64,000 nucleotides of DNA from Sisyra terminalis. Its lineage: Eukaryota; Arthropoda; Insecta; Neuroptera; Sisyridae. This document shows positions 12,191 through 22,847 of the stretch, piece by piece (position 1 is the stretch's first letter; each line of letters starts with the position of its first letter). The notes beneath the pieces were generated by a model. The model was not told where the DNA came from. It worked only from the letters and a program-made list of their open reading frames with translations, and did no database searches. The stretch covers positions 26,120,001 through 26,184,000 of the forward strand of contig OY292276.1 of the NCBI GenBank assembly GCA_958496175.1. Reading direction: 5' to 3'. Made by a program: the position numbers and the translations under genes.

Positions 12191-14702
12191 ATAGATGTCT
12201 CACCTAATTTTACACGCAATGTGCGTTTTTCCTTTTCTTATTTGATCGATTTTTTTCTGTTGTTCTTATTTTCAACAACGATTAAGTTAGATGGTTTTTC
12301 CAAATACAAAGAAATAAATTAAAAGATTATATTACGTCTTTCACTCAGACGAACTTATTTAATCGAAAAATTGAATCTTCTTCTGTAATTAGAAGACTTA
12401 TTGATAATATTTTCTATGATTTTGTCTTGTGACATTTCATGTTTCTTATTAATGTCCACTTATATATTTAGCCAACACTACATTAATAGTCATCCAGACT
12501 CTAAAACAACCAATTTTAAAAATTATAGATTCGCTTATGTTAAATTTTTATTTCAGACTTTCAAGAAATTGAAAAACGATTATGTGATGCAGTTCATGAT
12601 ACTAATGTGTAAAAATCCCCACATCGGACATATCTCGGGTAGGCAAGCTTTACCTACAGAAAAGCTCGCCCCCGAATGTACTCAGGGGATATAATTTAAG
12701 AAATTCTCATACTACCAGAGGAAAATATGTATTAAACCACCAGGGAAGTATTTTCAACGCCAATTTTCTCAAACTGATGTCCAAAATGACGGATCCATTT
12801 TAGGCCAAAAATGGGTTTTATGAATGATGTATATGTTCAGTAAATAAATTTGATCCATAAAAAAGTATGTTTTAACCATTTGTTTTTGATAACTAAAAAT
12901 GTTTAATACCAGAAATAAGCCGTTTGATATTTCAATATCAAATGATATGCAATATAGTGATATGCAATAAGTAGTATTTATTTTCCTCAGTTCCAGACGT
13001 AGATATGATAAATTAGAAATGTATATTATAAAATTATATTATCCATATTATCTATATAGTTATGATTAAATTTTCACAGACTGATTTTTTTATCAAACGT
13101 GCACAAAATTTTTTCCTTTTCCACCCTAGACATCCGAGGATAAGATAACTAAACATAAGATATAAGATAATTATATAAGCTAAATAAGATAATTAAACTT
13201 TTTAATTTTGTATTAAGGTTACGCATTTTAAGACTGTGTTATTATTTTGCTCCCTATGATTTACAAATAAATTTCCCAATTTCATGCCTATGGAAAAAAT
13301 ATTTTTAATTTATGCATATGTTTTTCACCTTGATATTAACAAGAAAAACTAAATCTACCATAAGAATAGTCATTATTTTATGTGAACCTATACACTAAAA
13401 AAGCTTAACAGAGAGTTGACCAATAGTTTATTTTTTATGATATTCATAACTTTGAGAGTTTTAAAAGTAGAATCAAAATAGTTATTATAAAAATCAAACT
13501 TAACATTAAATATTTAAGTAAATAAATATATATTTTTTTTTGTACACTACTACTCAAAGAAATACACATTTCATTTAATTTTTAACTTTCTACAGTAAAG
13601 TCTTATTTTTAGACAGAAGCATGAAGGATTACATTGAAAATCATGGTGTTGTGAATTTTCAATTCAAATTCCGGAAACAATATCGTTTTAAGACAATATT
13701 TTTTTAACAATTTAGAAATGTAAGTTTCAAACCTATTAATAAATTATTTGTTTTGTTGAGTATGGAAAATTGTGCAGATTTATTCATGTGAAAATGATCG
13801 TTTCGCTATCCTTAGTCACATGTCTAAAAATCTTTTATACGCCCTTAAGTGTATCAAAATTATATACCTGAAAACAAGAGTCATAAATAATACATATTTA
13901 ATTTTTATGTTTTAAAAATGTTGTTAAAGAAATTTATCATTCATAAAAATTTTATAATTTATAAAAAATATGTATACAAAATACTACCTGATGATGACAA
14001 CTTGGGACTGTTGAAACATGTTATAAAAAGAAATTGAGTCATAGGACATAAATAATAATTCATTAATTAGTTACAGAAATGTTTATTTTTATCAAATTTT
14101 TAAAAGGAAAGAAAACAAACCCTTACTTTATTTCCACCCAAAACTATTTTACATAGAATAGAAATGCGCTTCTTTCTTATACTTACCGCTTTTATCAAAT
14201 AACTTATTCATAAATATTTAAAGTTATTTGCTACGAATTTTTGCATTGAACACGAAATATACATTCTGTACCATGTTTGTTAAGGAATGAAACACCGGAG
14301 AACGCCTTTTTTCAACATCTCGTTTGACCATGGAAAAAATAATTACGGAAATCAAGTTTATTTTTATATTCATAATACCGCTGGTACATTAATAATAACG
14401 TAAATATTTTTAGGGATCGACAATAAAAAAGGTAGCGTTTAAATACCAATTGCCATTAAGAAAATTATTGTAAAGTTTCGGCTAGCATTACTAAAGCTTG
14501 GAATATTAAAATAATTTCATTTTTAAGTACTTTGTTTATCGACCTTTGATTCTTTGTCAGAACATGTGTTCATCGATATGCTCCAAAACTCAAGTTTTTT
14601 TTAGTCAAAAGATGGAAATTTTTTGAAATAAAACCTCAAAAGCTAAATTTTAGTTTTTATTTGTAAATTTTAATTTATAATTGTATGTTGAAAACGTGTA
14701 TA

Positions 14703-14745
<43 letters not shown>

Positions 14746-15257
14746 GAATTTTATAACGAACGTGAAATTTTTATTTAAATTTTTTAAGATTATTTAATTT
14801 AAATTTGAAATTTTAAAGTCGGGTATTTTGACTTTTGAAGCAAGACGAAGAAAAAAGCTGAATGATTTTCTTAATAATTTTTTCTTCTCTTTGTATTAAT
14901 TTACCATACAAATGAAGAGTTTGTTGAAGTTGTAATGAGTTGAATAATTCATTCTTTTTCATTAGTCAAAGATAAATTTTGATAGAAAAATAACAATCTC
15001 GTCAACATTATTAATTGAGTTTACTTAAATAAATTTAAACGTTCTTAACTACGTCCATATAACATATGTCGTGAAAAAATAATTAGAAAAAATTTTTTTG
15101 TTCACTATTGTCTTCAGACATCTTTTGTTCGAAGGAACTTTACGATTTTTAAAAAGCCACAACAAATTATGAACTTGAGTTTAACAGTCAATAATACTTT
15201 TTTACTAAAAATGGTAAATCAAAAATGATATTTTTTTAATCTTCGACGAGGCATACT
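12191..15257. other. AT-rich stretch without recognisable gene
   Basis: Nothing supported. A slightly GC-richer patch at 12610-12690 (CCCCACATCGG, CTCGCCCCCGAATG) interrupts the AT-rich background but shows no known motif or repeat partner in the window. A long TA microsatellite lies within this stretch and is listed separately. Confidence 0.5.
14706..14744. repeat. (TA)n microsatellite
   Basis: An uninterrupted run of about 19 TA dinucleotides in AT-rich DNA. A second, shorter and impure TA run lies near 30457-30481. Confidence 0.95.
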
Positions 15258-15700
15258 CTGTGGCAGATTTAGGTCCGATGCCGCCCTAGACCTCATTCGA
15301 TATGCCGCTCTTATGGTTCGAAAACAAAGTATGGTAGCTATCAAGATAAAATTCAAGATAGGTATTTAATTAGTAAATTCATTTTTATTCATTTTATCAA
15401 AGCTTCTTATGAACTTACATTTATTTTTAAAATATAACTTATTATTTCAATAATATGTTTCAAAAATTAATATAAGTCGCAGCTTTTTTTTTTACTATTT
15501 CTTATGATATAAACTTCTTCTTTAGCCTCCTCTTACCTTGTTTCCCGCGAAAACGTCGATTATATCCTCGTAATCGATTTCTTGTCCTGATTGAGGTAGG
15601 TACAATAAATAATAATGCCAAGGCATTAAGTAAATCTTGGCCCACACTTGTACGTTACTAACTTTTCACTTTTTCCGGGGCGGAAATAGATCTTTCTCCT
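15258..15700 (-). mobile_element. hAT-type element, 3' end with decayed transposase C terminus
   Basis: The terminal repeat begins at 15258 (CTGTGGCAGATTTAGGTCC) and is shared, with about 70 bp of adjoining sequence including ATTCGATATGCC, with the end at 25074. Just inside, on the minus strand, are two frame-shifted pieces of a hAT transposase C terminus: LLNALALLFIVPTSI (about 15606-15650) and QEIDYEDIIDVFAG (about 15550-15590). The same ending occurs near 24.5-24.6 kb. RLNALALLSIE followed by an acidic D-D-I-I-D-x-F helix marks the end of the hAT dimerisation region in elements whose proteins carry a TTF-type zinc finger. The frameshift and lack of a longer frame show the copy is dead. Its other end was not recognised. 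Confidence 0.6.
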
Positions 15701-16495
15701 GAACAATTTGAACTTTGGGATTTAGCGACCAGATCCCCGGGAATGTATGTGTGCTGCACCTTCCATTGCTTAATACATTATTTCAGCTCCAAAGAAATGG
15801 TTTGTATGAGGATGATTGTTCGCTATAGTACACAGCAGCCTTATTTGGAATTCTCTCTAAAAACCATCGAGAAATAAAAGCATTAGTTCATCTATATTTA
15901 TTTCTCATTTAAACATAGGCACTTAGGCTTCACTGTAAGTAGTCTGAGAAATACTTAGTTGATTTGTTTAAAACATGATTCCAATATTTTAGTTTGAATT
16001 TGTTTCTTCATGTGATAAAAAATATGAATTTTCGCTAAATGAGATTTGTTATAGTTATATTTTTAAACAGCTATTCATAATTTAACTATTTGGCTTAAGA
16101 GGGGTTCTTATTTTTTTTTTTGCATAAATTTCTTCATTTTGAAATTGGAAGTAGTGCGAGTGATAAACGCTTAAAAGAAAACTAATTATATATAAAAATA
16201 AAATAAAAATATATATTTGAATACAAACCAAAGTATAAAGGTTAATTAAATTATTTTTCGTATAGATTTTGCAGCCGAAAATTTATCAATTAAAGTATCC
16301 GTGTTTAATTGACTTGCTTCTTTATCCTCAATAGCAATTAATATTTGAAGACGAGATTTATCAATTGATTTTTTTTAATTTGCTAAATGTTCTTTGTACT
16401 ATAGCAATAATTTGATCTCCCATTCATTTTGCAAAATGATTTTTCATTAAAAAAAAGTAGCAAATTGATTTATTTTTTTTCAAAACTCTACCAAT
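15701..16495. other. AT-rich stretch, possibly continuation of the hAT remnant
   Basis: The part to about 15790 is less AT-rich and may be older transposase sequence of the preceding element, but no frame is recognisable. The rest shows nothing. Confidence 0.4.
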
Positions 16496-16512
16496 ACAAA
16501 AGAGAATTAAAA

Positions 16513-16567
16513 GGGTCCCCTACAGCTGGGGGTTCGAAAGCATTGCTTCCGAGTAGCTACGCCACTG
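16513..16567. mobile_element. Probable right end of a hAT-like element
   Basis: Read on the minus strand from 16567, the sequence begins CAGTGGCGTAGCTACTCGG. This is the usual opening of a common hAT terminal repeat family (CAGTGGCGTAGC) and is close to the CACTGGCGTAGCGAGC end at 54828. A matching left end and target duplication were not found, so this may be a solo end. Confidence 0.4.
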
Positions 16568-17383
16568 TACATACGTTTAAAATAAATTTAAACAAAATGA
16601 TAAAAAAACTAAAAATTCTTTTTTATTGTTCCTCAAAAAAAAAAAACTCCCAAAAATGCTTAAAACGGTCCTCTCACGGGAGAACCCCCGTAAATAACAA
16701 AATTTAATAAATTTTATATTATTTTACTTTACATTCATACATACGCCATTACATTTAATATAATTATTCATAGATTGCATTGTATGTAATTGTATCCGTT
16801 ATAGGATATATTAGTGAGCATATGTGAACAGCTCAACATATATGTTTCAATATAGCATATACCTACATAATGCTTTGAAATTCCAATTCCAACCATAACA
16901 ATTTGTCTCAATTTATAGAAAATTAATATTTTCGAAATCGAAACGGTTTGATTCCTTTAAATTTATCCAAAAGAACAAATATCATACTTTCCACTTTACA
17001 TTTTAATCTAGATCCGCTAAAGTTAAAATTATAACTATTTAACTACCGATTTCCAAAAAAGAAATAAACTTACAAAAATCCATAAAATAAATAGTAACTA
17101 AAAGTGTAGTCATTAACATTATTTTTTTATTAAATGTTTCATATTATTTTTTATTTAACTTTGATAAATAGAAATTTCAATGAAATTTTTGTAATATATT
17201 TTATTAATCAAATAAAACCATTTTTTCTTTAAATATTTAAGATGGATTGATAATTGTGACAGATGTGGCAAAGTAAATTGCGGTAGTATTATTATTTTAT
17301 ATTTTTTTTTAATTTCGTTAAATAAAACCAAACATTTCTAATTTAACCTTATTTAATAATAAATATTTAACCGTAAATAAAAG
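16568..17383. other. AT-rich stretch downstream of the piggyBac-derived gene
   Basis: No coding signal. A 92-codon plus-strand frame at 16429-16707 runs through the hAT-like end and is not credible as a gene. Confidence 0.5.
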
Positions 17384-17389
17384 TTTATT
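17384..17389 (-). terminator. AATAAA polyadenylation signal of the piggyBac-derived gene
   Basis: On the minus strand AATAAA occurs about 60 bases after the stop codon at 17450. It is the first such signal and suits a short 3' untranslated region. Confidence 0.6.
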
Positions 17390-17449
17390 AACACAAAAAA
17401 TAAGAACTAGATATACACAGTTGTTAATGTAATTCAAAGAAGATATCAG

Positions 17450-19272
17450 CTAAGTAGGAAATGAAGCATTGCAATGGCAATCAGGACATATCATTACCGC
17501 ATGCTCTAAACAAAAATAATTTTTACAATTCAAGCAATTAAATCGCGTCTTTCGATTCTTTTTTGCACTGCAATAGAAGCAACGGCCAAGTTTGCTGTTA
17601 TTCGCAGTAATCGATGATTCAGGTCCATCTAACTTACATATTTCGGCTAATCTCTGTTTTAAGCTTCTCGGCAAACCTGAACTTTGTGCACGTCTTCTTA
17701 AGTGGTCGTTAAACAGATCATAGGACACAGCAGTCAAAAATTTTCTTCGGTTTATATTCTTATTTGGATTATTTTTAGCGTAAATTATGAACGAATTTAT
17801 TCCCACTACATTCATCAGGTGATAAAAAATAACCATTGGCCATCTGCGAGTATTTCGTGCAATATTGTAAACTTCGCACATTTTACTGAGAGTTTCAGCA
17901 GAGCCCTTAGTTGCTTCAAAATGCATTAAAAGTTCCGGTTTGCCCGATTCTTTATGGATTTTTGTATTACTTGTGCTGGATACTAATAAAATATTTGTAT
18001 TTTTTTTGGGCACATAAGAGAGAATTGTGCATTGGTTTTGAGATGCAAATATGGCGGATTTTTCGGCTCTATTTGTTATATGAATGAATTCTCTGGGTAT
18101 TTCCGTACTATTTTTTTTAACAGGACCTATCACTGTCAAATTGTGTTCTTGTTTTAATAGATCTACTAAAGAAAAATCAGTGCAAAAATCATTAAATGTT
18201 ATATTACGCCCGGTGTTATGAATAACCTCAGTTAAACGTAAAACCATCGCCTTAGGGGAGTTATCAACTAAATATGGACCAAAGGGCTGATTACCCAAGT
18301 AAACTTCCATATTTACCGTGTAAAGAACTTTAGTATCAATCAAAGTATAAATTTTAATACCATCTTTATTAGGTTTCACATGCTGTGTAAAACTACAACG
18401 ACCTTTAAAAGTAATGAGATTCTCATCAATTGCGACATACTTGGATGCACTGTAATATTTTTTGAATGATGCTGTTACTTCTTCAAATAACTCCCTAATA
18501 GGAGCAAACTTATCCTCAGATGCACATTGCATCCGTGTTTCTTTATCATTAAATCTCAAACATCGCATTAGTTGATGAAATCGATGCCAACCCATATTTA
18601 AACGAAAAATTTCCGGTACTGAACCATCAGTTTTAAATAAATCTTTAGTCACTGGGCAATAATTTTTATGAACGCCAGCAAAAATCAAAAGTCCTAAAAA
18701 TGCTAGAATTTCTACTTCATCTGTATCACAACAATCTATATGTTTTCCAAACTGGGAAGCTGCGTTTCTCAATTGTTCATTGGTACTTTTTGTAATTAAA
18801 GTAATAACTTTATCAGAAAAAAATAATTTCCAAATTTCACCAGGTTCTCTGAAACCTTTGGCTTCATCCTTGACTTCTGATTGTTCAGTTATAAAGTTTT
18901 TACAGTCTTCTTCGACTAATGATGAAGCTGCTTTATTCCATTTTGTGCAATAATTAAGGTTGTGATGATCATCGGAAGTGAATTGGGGAATGTCCATTTT
19001 TTGTTCATAATTTTCCTCTAGCCCATTATCAAAATGTATTTCTTTTTCTTCAATTTTAAACTCAACGAAATCTTCTACATCACTATCGTTTTCATCTTCA
19101 CAGTCGGAGTTTGATTCAGTTTCATCCAACATCAACCTAACTTTTTCATCATTCATCGGCAAAAAAACAGATTCTACAAGAAAAAAAAATTATATTGTGT
19201 ACACAAAATACAACATTACTAATTAATTTAATTCGACAATATCTTTTATGGTCAGTACTTACGAAAATCCAT
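17450..19272 (-). CDS. piggyBac transposase-derived protein, probably non-catalytic
   Basis: A two-exon gene. Exon 1 is ATGGATTTTC (19263-19272); a perfect GTAAGT donor follows, then an 89-bp intron (19174-19262) with a T-rich tract and CTTGTAG acceptor; exon 2 (17450-19173) continues in frame, giving about 577 residues beginning MDFQSVFLPMNDE. The order is that of piggyBac transposases: an acidic N-terminal tail (residues about 15-60), the RNase H-like DDE domain, RRWPM near residue 447, and a C-terminal zinc-binding Cys/His-rich domain (residues 535-571, CFYC...CLNC...CLEH...CPDCHC). By alignment to Trichoplusia ni piggyBac from memory, the first catalytic Asp is kept (D253 in YVAIDENL). 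The second is Asn (N331, ITFNDFCTDF, in place of the usual CDN). The third is Glu (E430) and the fourth acidic residue is Ser (S433, in SAETLSK, in place of GVDTLD). The frame is otherwise undamaged. TTAA-flanked CCC/GGG ends were not found. A domesticated gene is the best inference; a recently inactivated element is the alternative. Confidence 0.9.
19174..19262 (-). other. Intron in the piggyBac-derived gene
   Basis: On the minus strand the borders are C|GTAAGT and TTTTTTTTTCTTGTAG|AATC. Removal joins ATG GAT TTT C to AA TCT GTT and keeps the long frame open. Without splicing, translation would have to begin at the internal ATG at 19156. Confidence 0.75.
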
Positions 19273-19287
19273 AGTTATATTTCCTTT

Positions 19288-19372
19288 GGTCTACCAGACC
19301 GATAAGTATCCAAGTAAAATAAAATTAAATGACAGATAATAACTTCAAGTACAATAGCGGTCTAATAGACCG
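19288..19372. promoter_or_regulatory. Two GGTCT...AGACC dyads upstream of the piggyBac-derived gene
   Basis: GGTCTACCAGACC (19288-19300) and CGGTCTAATAGACCG (19358-19372) are small inverted repeats with five- and six-base arms and three-base centres, spaced 70 bases apart. Next to the second, GCGCTGGTAGCGTTTTGTAGCG repeats the word GTAGCG. I recall similar GGTCTAxTAGACC words near the ends of some insect piggyBac-like elements, so they may be leftover transposase-binding repeats. A role in the gene's own regulation is possible but unproven. Confidence 0.45.
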
Positions 19373-19462
19373 TTCAAGGCGCTGGTAGCGTTTTGTAGCG
19401 TTCATTACCGTGTAAGATGGTGTAAGAAAAACAGCAGTTGGTAAAAAAGATTTCATACTTAC

Positions 19463-19561
19463 TTCTGTGCCAAGGAGATCGAGGTCTAAACAGGATTTAA
19501 TAACGTTAATAACATTACTAGACGATGTAAATGCCTTTAAAAATTGATTTGAAATTTCCAT
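19463..19561 (-). CDS. Candidate 33-codon exon upstream of the piggyBac-derived gene
   Basis: ATG at 19561 opens a frame of exactly 33 codons (MEISNQFLKAF ... DLDLLGTE) that ends at a consensus GAA|GTAAGT donor in phase 0. Codon choice and composition are more protein-like than the surroundings. I do not recognise the protein. On the same strand 172 bases downstream, an AG at the dyad GGTCTGGTAG|ACC (exon 19263-19290) is in phase 0 and would read TKGNIT, then the ATG GAT TTT C of the piggyBac-derived gene. A three-exon fusion joining this exon in frame to the transposase domain is therefore possible. The polypyrimidine tract before that AG is poor, so the exon may instead belong to a host gene whose intron contains the piggyBac sequence, or be chance. 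Confidence 0.4.
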
Positions 19562-20816
19562 GAATATACAAAAAAAAATGTATTCTTCCCTTTTACTTTA
19601 AATAGGACATTTACTTATTTTTTTCCAGATGAACATTTTATGATTTTATTTGCAATATCTTTCCTGACTAGGTCTAACTTTTAAATTCAGTTTTAAAATA
19701 TTTTCCTGTTCAAAGTTTTCAAAAGGAGTAAATTTCAAAACTTAAGAATTGAAATATACTTGAAATACACTCAAAAAATAAATTTTTTGTGTTATTTAAA
19801 TTTTTATTCTTTTAAAATTAATCGATAAAAATATGGTTATAACATCTATAATGACTCCGTCTCATACAACTTTCAATCACATTTATCGAGTAAAAAAAAA
19901 TAAGAAGTATCTACTAGGCCCAACATATAAGCATATGGAAATCCCTCTCACTCTCATTTATCTCCACTGCACTTCTAAATAACTTTTAATACAACACAGT
20001 GTCTAAATTTAGGGTGCTTGCTACCCTAAAACAAAAAAAAAAATGAAAAAGAACCGTTTCCATATTTAGCTGATCATTTCGGTAGCCACCCTTTTGTAAT
20101 TGCATCGGATTTTTCTTAGAACATTTTACTCCTGAGTCAAGATGATCATGAATTAGTGAGATGATGGATGATAGAATGTTATATCCTGCACGTCCTGCAC
20201 TATTGTAAAGAGGATGAGGTGGAAAACTATTTGATCTATTAGTCTTGGTTGCCAACAGTCATGTGTAGCATGTTCCGCAATAGCAGAAATGGTTATTATA
20301 ATTACCTACTTATTCACTATTACTTATATAACTTAAAGTATTTTGAAATTTTTAAATCTAAAATTTGAACTCGATTTTGAAGAAATAATCTAGTTTAAAA
20401 TGGTCCCTCCAATAAAAGCGTAAGTACGGGATTTTTACTGTATTTATATTCAAAATTGCAGAGTTCTATGTTGCACATTGAAGTTAATGTCCTGAAAACT
20501 CAGACTAAATTGAATTTTGGAATTCGTTCGGTGTGAAGCAATTATAGGGGAAACCAAATCGACACAAGCGTTCCCAGTGGTCAGTTTAAGTCTTATAGTG
20601 TGCTATTATTAATGAAATTGTAAGCAAATACACGTTCGAATTTTAATTTATTTTATTTTAATAAATATATTGAAATCAGACATCGGAGTTGTGTTGTGAA
20701 TTGTAAAAACTCCAGCAGGAAAAATTGAATAAAACGATTGTAAATTTTATAAATTTCCGACCGCTAAATGGAAAATAAATCAAAGAAATCAGTGAGTAAC
20801 TGCAGTTAGGAAGCAA
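19562..20816. other. Stretch without recognisable gene
   Basis: Nothing supported. An 89-codon minus-strand frame at 19986-20255 shows no family resemblance or flanking splice sites. Confidence 0.5.
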
Positions 20817-20821
20817 AAGTA

Positions 20822-21011
20822 AAGCAGGCCATTCACGCTCCGACTTGCAGTCCAACTTTTGGTTCGACTTTCGAAGTTGGATCTAAAGTTGGGCGGTGAA
20901 TGGTATTGCAGGAAGTTGGATGTCTAGTCCAACTAGTAGGGTCATTTAGGCGATCCAACTAGTAGTCCGACTAGCTGGACTGCATTAAGTCGGAGCGTGA
21001 ATGGCCTGCTT
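20822..21011. mobile_element. 190-bp MITE with perfect GCAGGCCATTCACGCTCCGACTT ends
   Basis: Both ends read AAGCAGGCCATTCACGC then TCCGACTT inward, perfectly inverted over about 25 bases. Partial inverted similarity continues deeper (GCAGTCCA, AGTTGGAT words). Direct repeats AAGTA flank it at 20817-20821 and 21012-21016 and may be the target duplication; a TAA/TTA duplication is also possible, depending on where the end is drawn. The interior is built from repeats of GTCCAACT/AGTTGGA and encodes nothing. The good preservation of the ends suggests a fairly recent non-autonomous DNA transposon, PIF/Harbinger-like or of another cut-and-paste type. Confidence 0.8.
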
Positions 21012-21016
21012 AAGTA

Positions 21017-22021
21017 ATATCGTAACCCTAATTTTATTAGTTGTACCAACAATTTGGAAATTAGCAAACTTTTGCAAAATTGAAGAGCTTCATAAAAATA
21101 ATGGCTGAAGTCCTTTTTAGAACAGTCAAATCTGGCAACGTTGAATTTTCTTCTTTATTTTTTATTCTTTTCACAATTTTTTTGTCAATTCAAATCTAAT
21201 ATAGTATTCGTTTCTCTTTTGTGGCTAAATTTTCATTATGGGCAGATTTATTCCCGAATTAAATTAAAAACAAAGTCGAATATGTAATATTGCCAAATTT
21301 GATTGTTCTTAAAGGAACTTAAGATAAAATTATTATTTTGAAGTCAATTATAAAATCTATAATCTATTAATGCCTATTTTTTAATTCTACAAGTTTTTTT
21401 GTGGGACAGCTATTTCATTAATTATTTTATTTTTCGATACACTATATATTTGAAATTACTATCAATATAATTTGTCACATATTTATTTATGCGGATATTT
21501 TCTTATTGTTTATAACAAATACTTTTTATTCAGCAAATTACTATTACCATGCATAAGAAAACATATTCTAATAGCCCACTGTAGTTCAAATATATTATGG
21601 CGCTGCAGTCTTACATACAGTGATTAATGCCATTTTAACGTATTAATTATTTTCATAAAGAAATACAGGCGCTTGTTGGATATTTGTGAAATGATTAGGC
21701 AAAATATAATTTAATTTCTTTACGCCACATTATTATTTAAAAACTTTAATCTCTTCAATATTTAAAGCAAACAGCAAGCATTGAAAAAAATTGTGTCCTG
21801 TCTAAGACCTCGCCGAATATACTTGCAATAAAGAAAAACGCTATTTTTAATTGCCAATTATATATTCTCTTGTGGGCATATACACTCACATTTGTAAAAA
21901 TATAATAAAAGAACGTTAATACATTAAATGTTTTATCTTTTAAATTTTTAATATAATTAATTCCTTATAGAGAAAGAAAAATAATTTTTAAAGAAATTAC
22001 AAAGTTTATCGTTCAGGACAA
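21017..22021. other. AT-rich stretch without recognisable gene
   Basis: No coding signal or bounded repeat. Confidence 0.5.
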
Positions 22022-22165
22022 TTATTTTTTTTTTAATTTTTATTTACCGTCGTTTTACAACTATTAAGGTCTTTAGCAACTCTAGAGTTAATAATAACTA
22101 ATAATCATACGTAATCGTGAAATCTCGAGTTTTGGAGCGGTCACCTTAACCACTCGGCCACCAGT
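22022..22165 (-). repeat. tRNA-derived SINE, copy A, internally deleted
   Basis: On the minus strand the element starts near 22165 with TGGCCGAGTGGTTAAGG, a textbook A box of a tRNA-Ser/Leu-type promoter. It ends near 22022 with the family tail CTTAATAGTTGTAAAACGACGGTAAATA and an A-rich run. The segment with the B box is missing through an internal deletion. It lies in the same sense as the gene ending at 22201 and begins only about 36 bases past its stop codon; its tail contains an AATAAA (22039-22044). Confidence 0.8.
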
Positions 22166-22200
22166 AGACATTAAATTAGTTATTAGACTTTTTTATATTT

Positions 22201-22847
22201 TCATCCCAAGAAAATAGTGTGCTGCTTTTGAGGCTGATCATCCGGAGGATATATTGTCCGTTTAGGACTTACATACATTTTCCCAAATAGTTCTAAATTA
22301 TTTTCTGCAACTGAACTGCGCCATCCTATTTCTTCTGCAAATATTATACTATAATAAATTAATTTTTAATTATTAAATTAATAATTAAAACATCATATTA
22401 TAATTTACGAACTATAACTTACGTGAACTGATAGTTGGTAGAGGCGGAGAAGATTTAATTGTAACCAATTTATCAATACTTCTCCGGGAAACAGGATGTT
22501 TTTTCAATGTATTTTGCTTAATAATTTCATTTGCATAATACTCCTAAAATAAAATGCAACGTACTTTCCGTTCTATTTTAATATTAGATAGGTTTTTCAT
22601 TGAGAAAAAACTTACTTTATAATAATTGATTAAGTAGTTCCATTTTCTTTCGCTTACTTCTCTCGCTAAAAATTCTTTTTCTTCCAATTCCTTTCTGAAA
22701 AATAAATATTAAGATTAAGCATTTGATTTTTTTTACTATAATAATATAAGTAGAGTACAAAATTCCATCCAGTTGAACCAAATTACGATTGCGATTTTTA
22801 CGAACAATTGTTTCTTTAATTTTGCTGCCTGATGGTGGAGTATTCAT
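22201..22847 (-). CDS. CIMIP1: CIMIP1 (C20orf85/LLC1)-like ciliary microtubule inner protein
   Basis: Four exons on the minus strand: 22759-22847, 22616-22694, 22423-22543 and 22201-22334, with introns of 64, 72 and 88 bp. Borders are TT|GTACTC to TTTTCAG, AAA|GTAAGT to TTTTAG, and C|GTAAGT to TTGCAG. Phases match throughout and give 140 residues ending at TGA 22201, close to the human protein's length of about 137. From memory, family landmarks appear in order: NLVQLD (22-27), an E/K-rich helix with AREVSERKW (40-48), HPVSRRSID (72-80), SSPPLPT (87-93) and QEIGWRS (97-103), the most conserved segment. Relatives sit inside the doublet microtubules of motile cilia and sperm tails. In an insect that predicts expression in testis and sperm flagella, which is inference. 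The first donor (GTACTC) is weak, and an additional 5' non-coding exon is possible. Confidence 0.75.

Noticed and set aside
16500..19700. Terminal inverted repeats and TTAA target sites of the piggyBac element
   Set aside because: TTAA occurs often by chance, but none is followed by the expected CCC-type end on one side and its inverse on the other. I therefore do not define element boundaries.
22145..22161. A tRNA gene on the minus strand (TGGCCGAGTGGTTAAGG)
   Set aside because: No acceptor stem, anticodon arm or B box follows at the right distance, and the same text recurs in six other places with a shared non-tRNA body. It is the head of a SINE.
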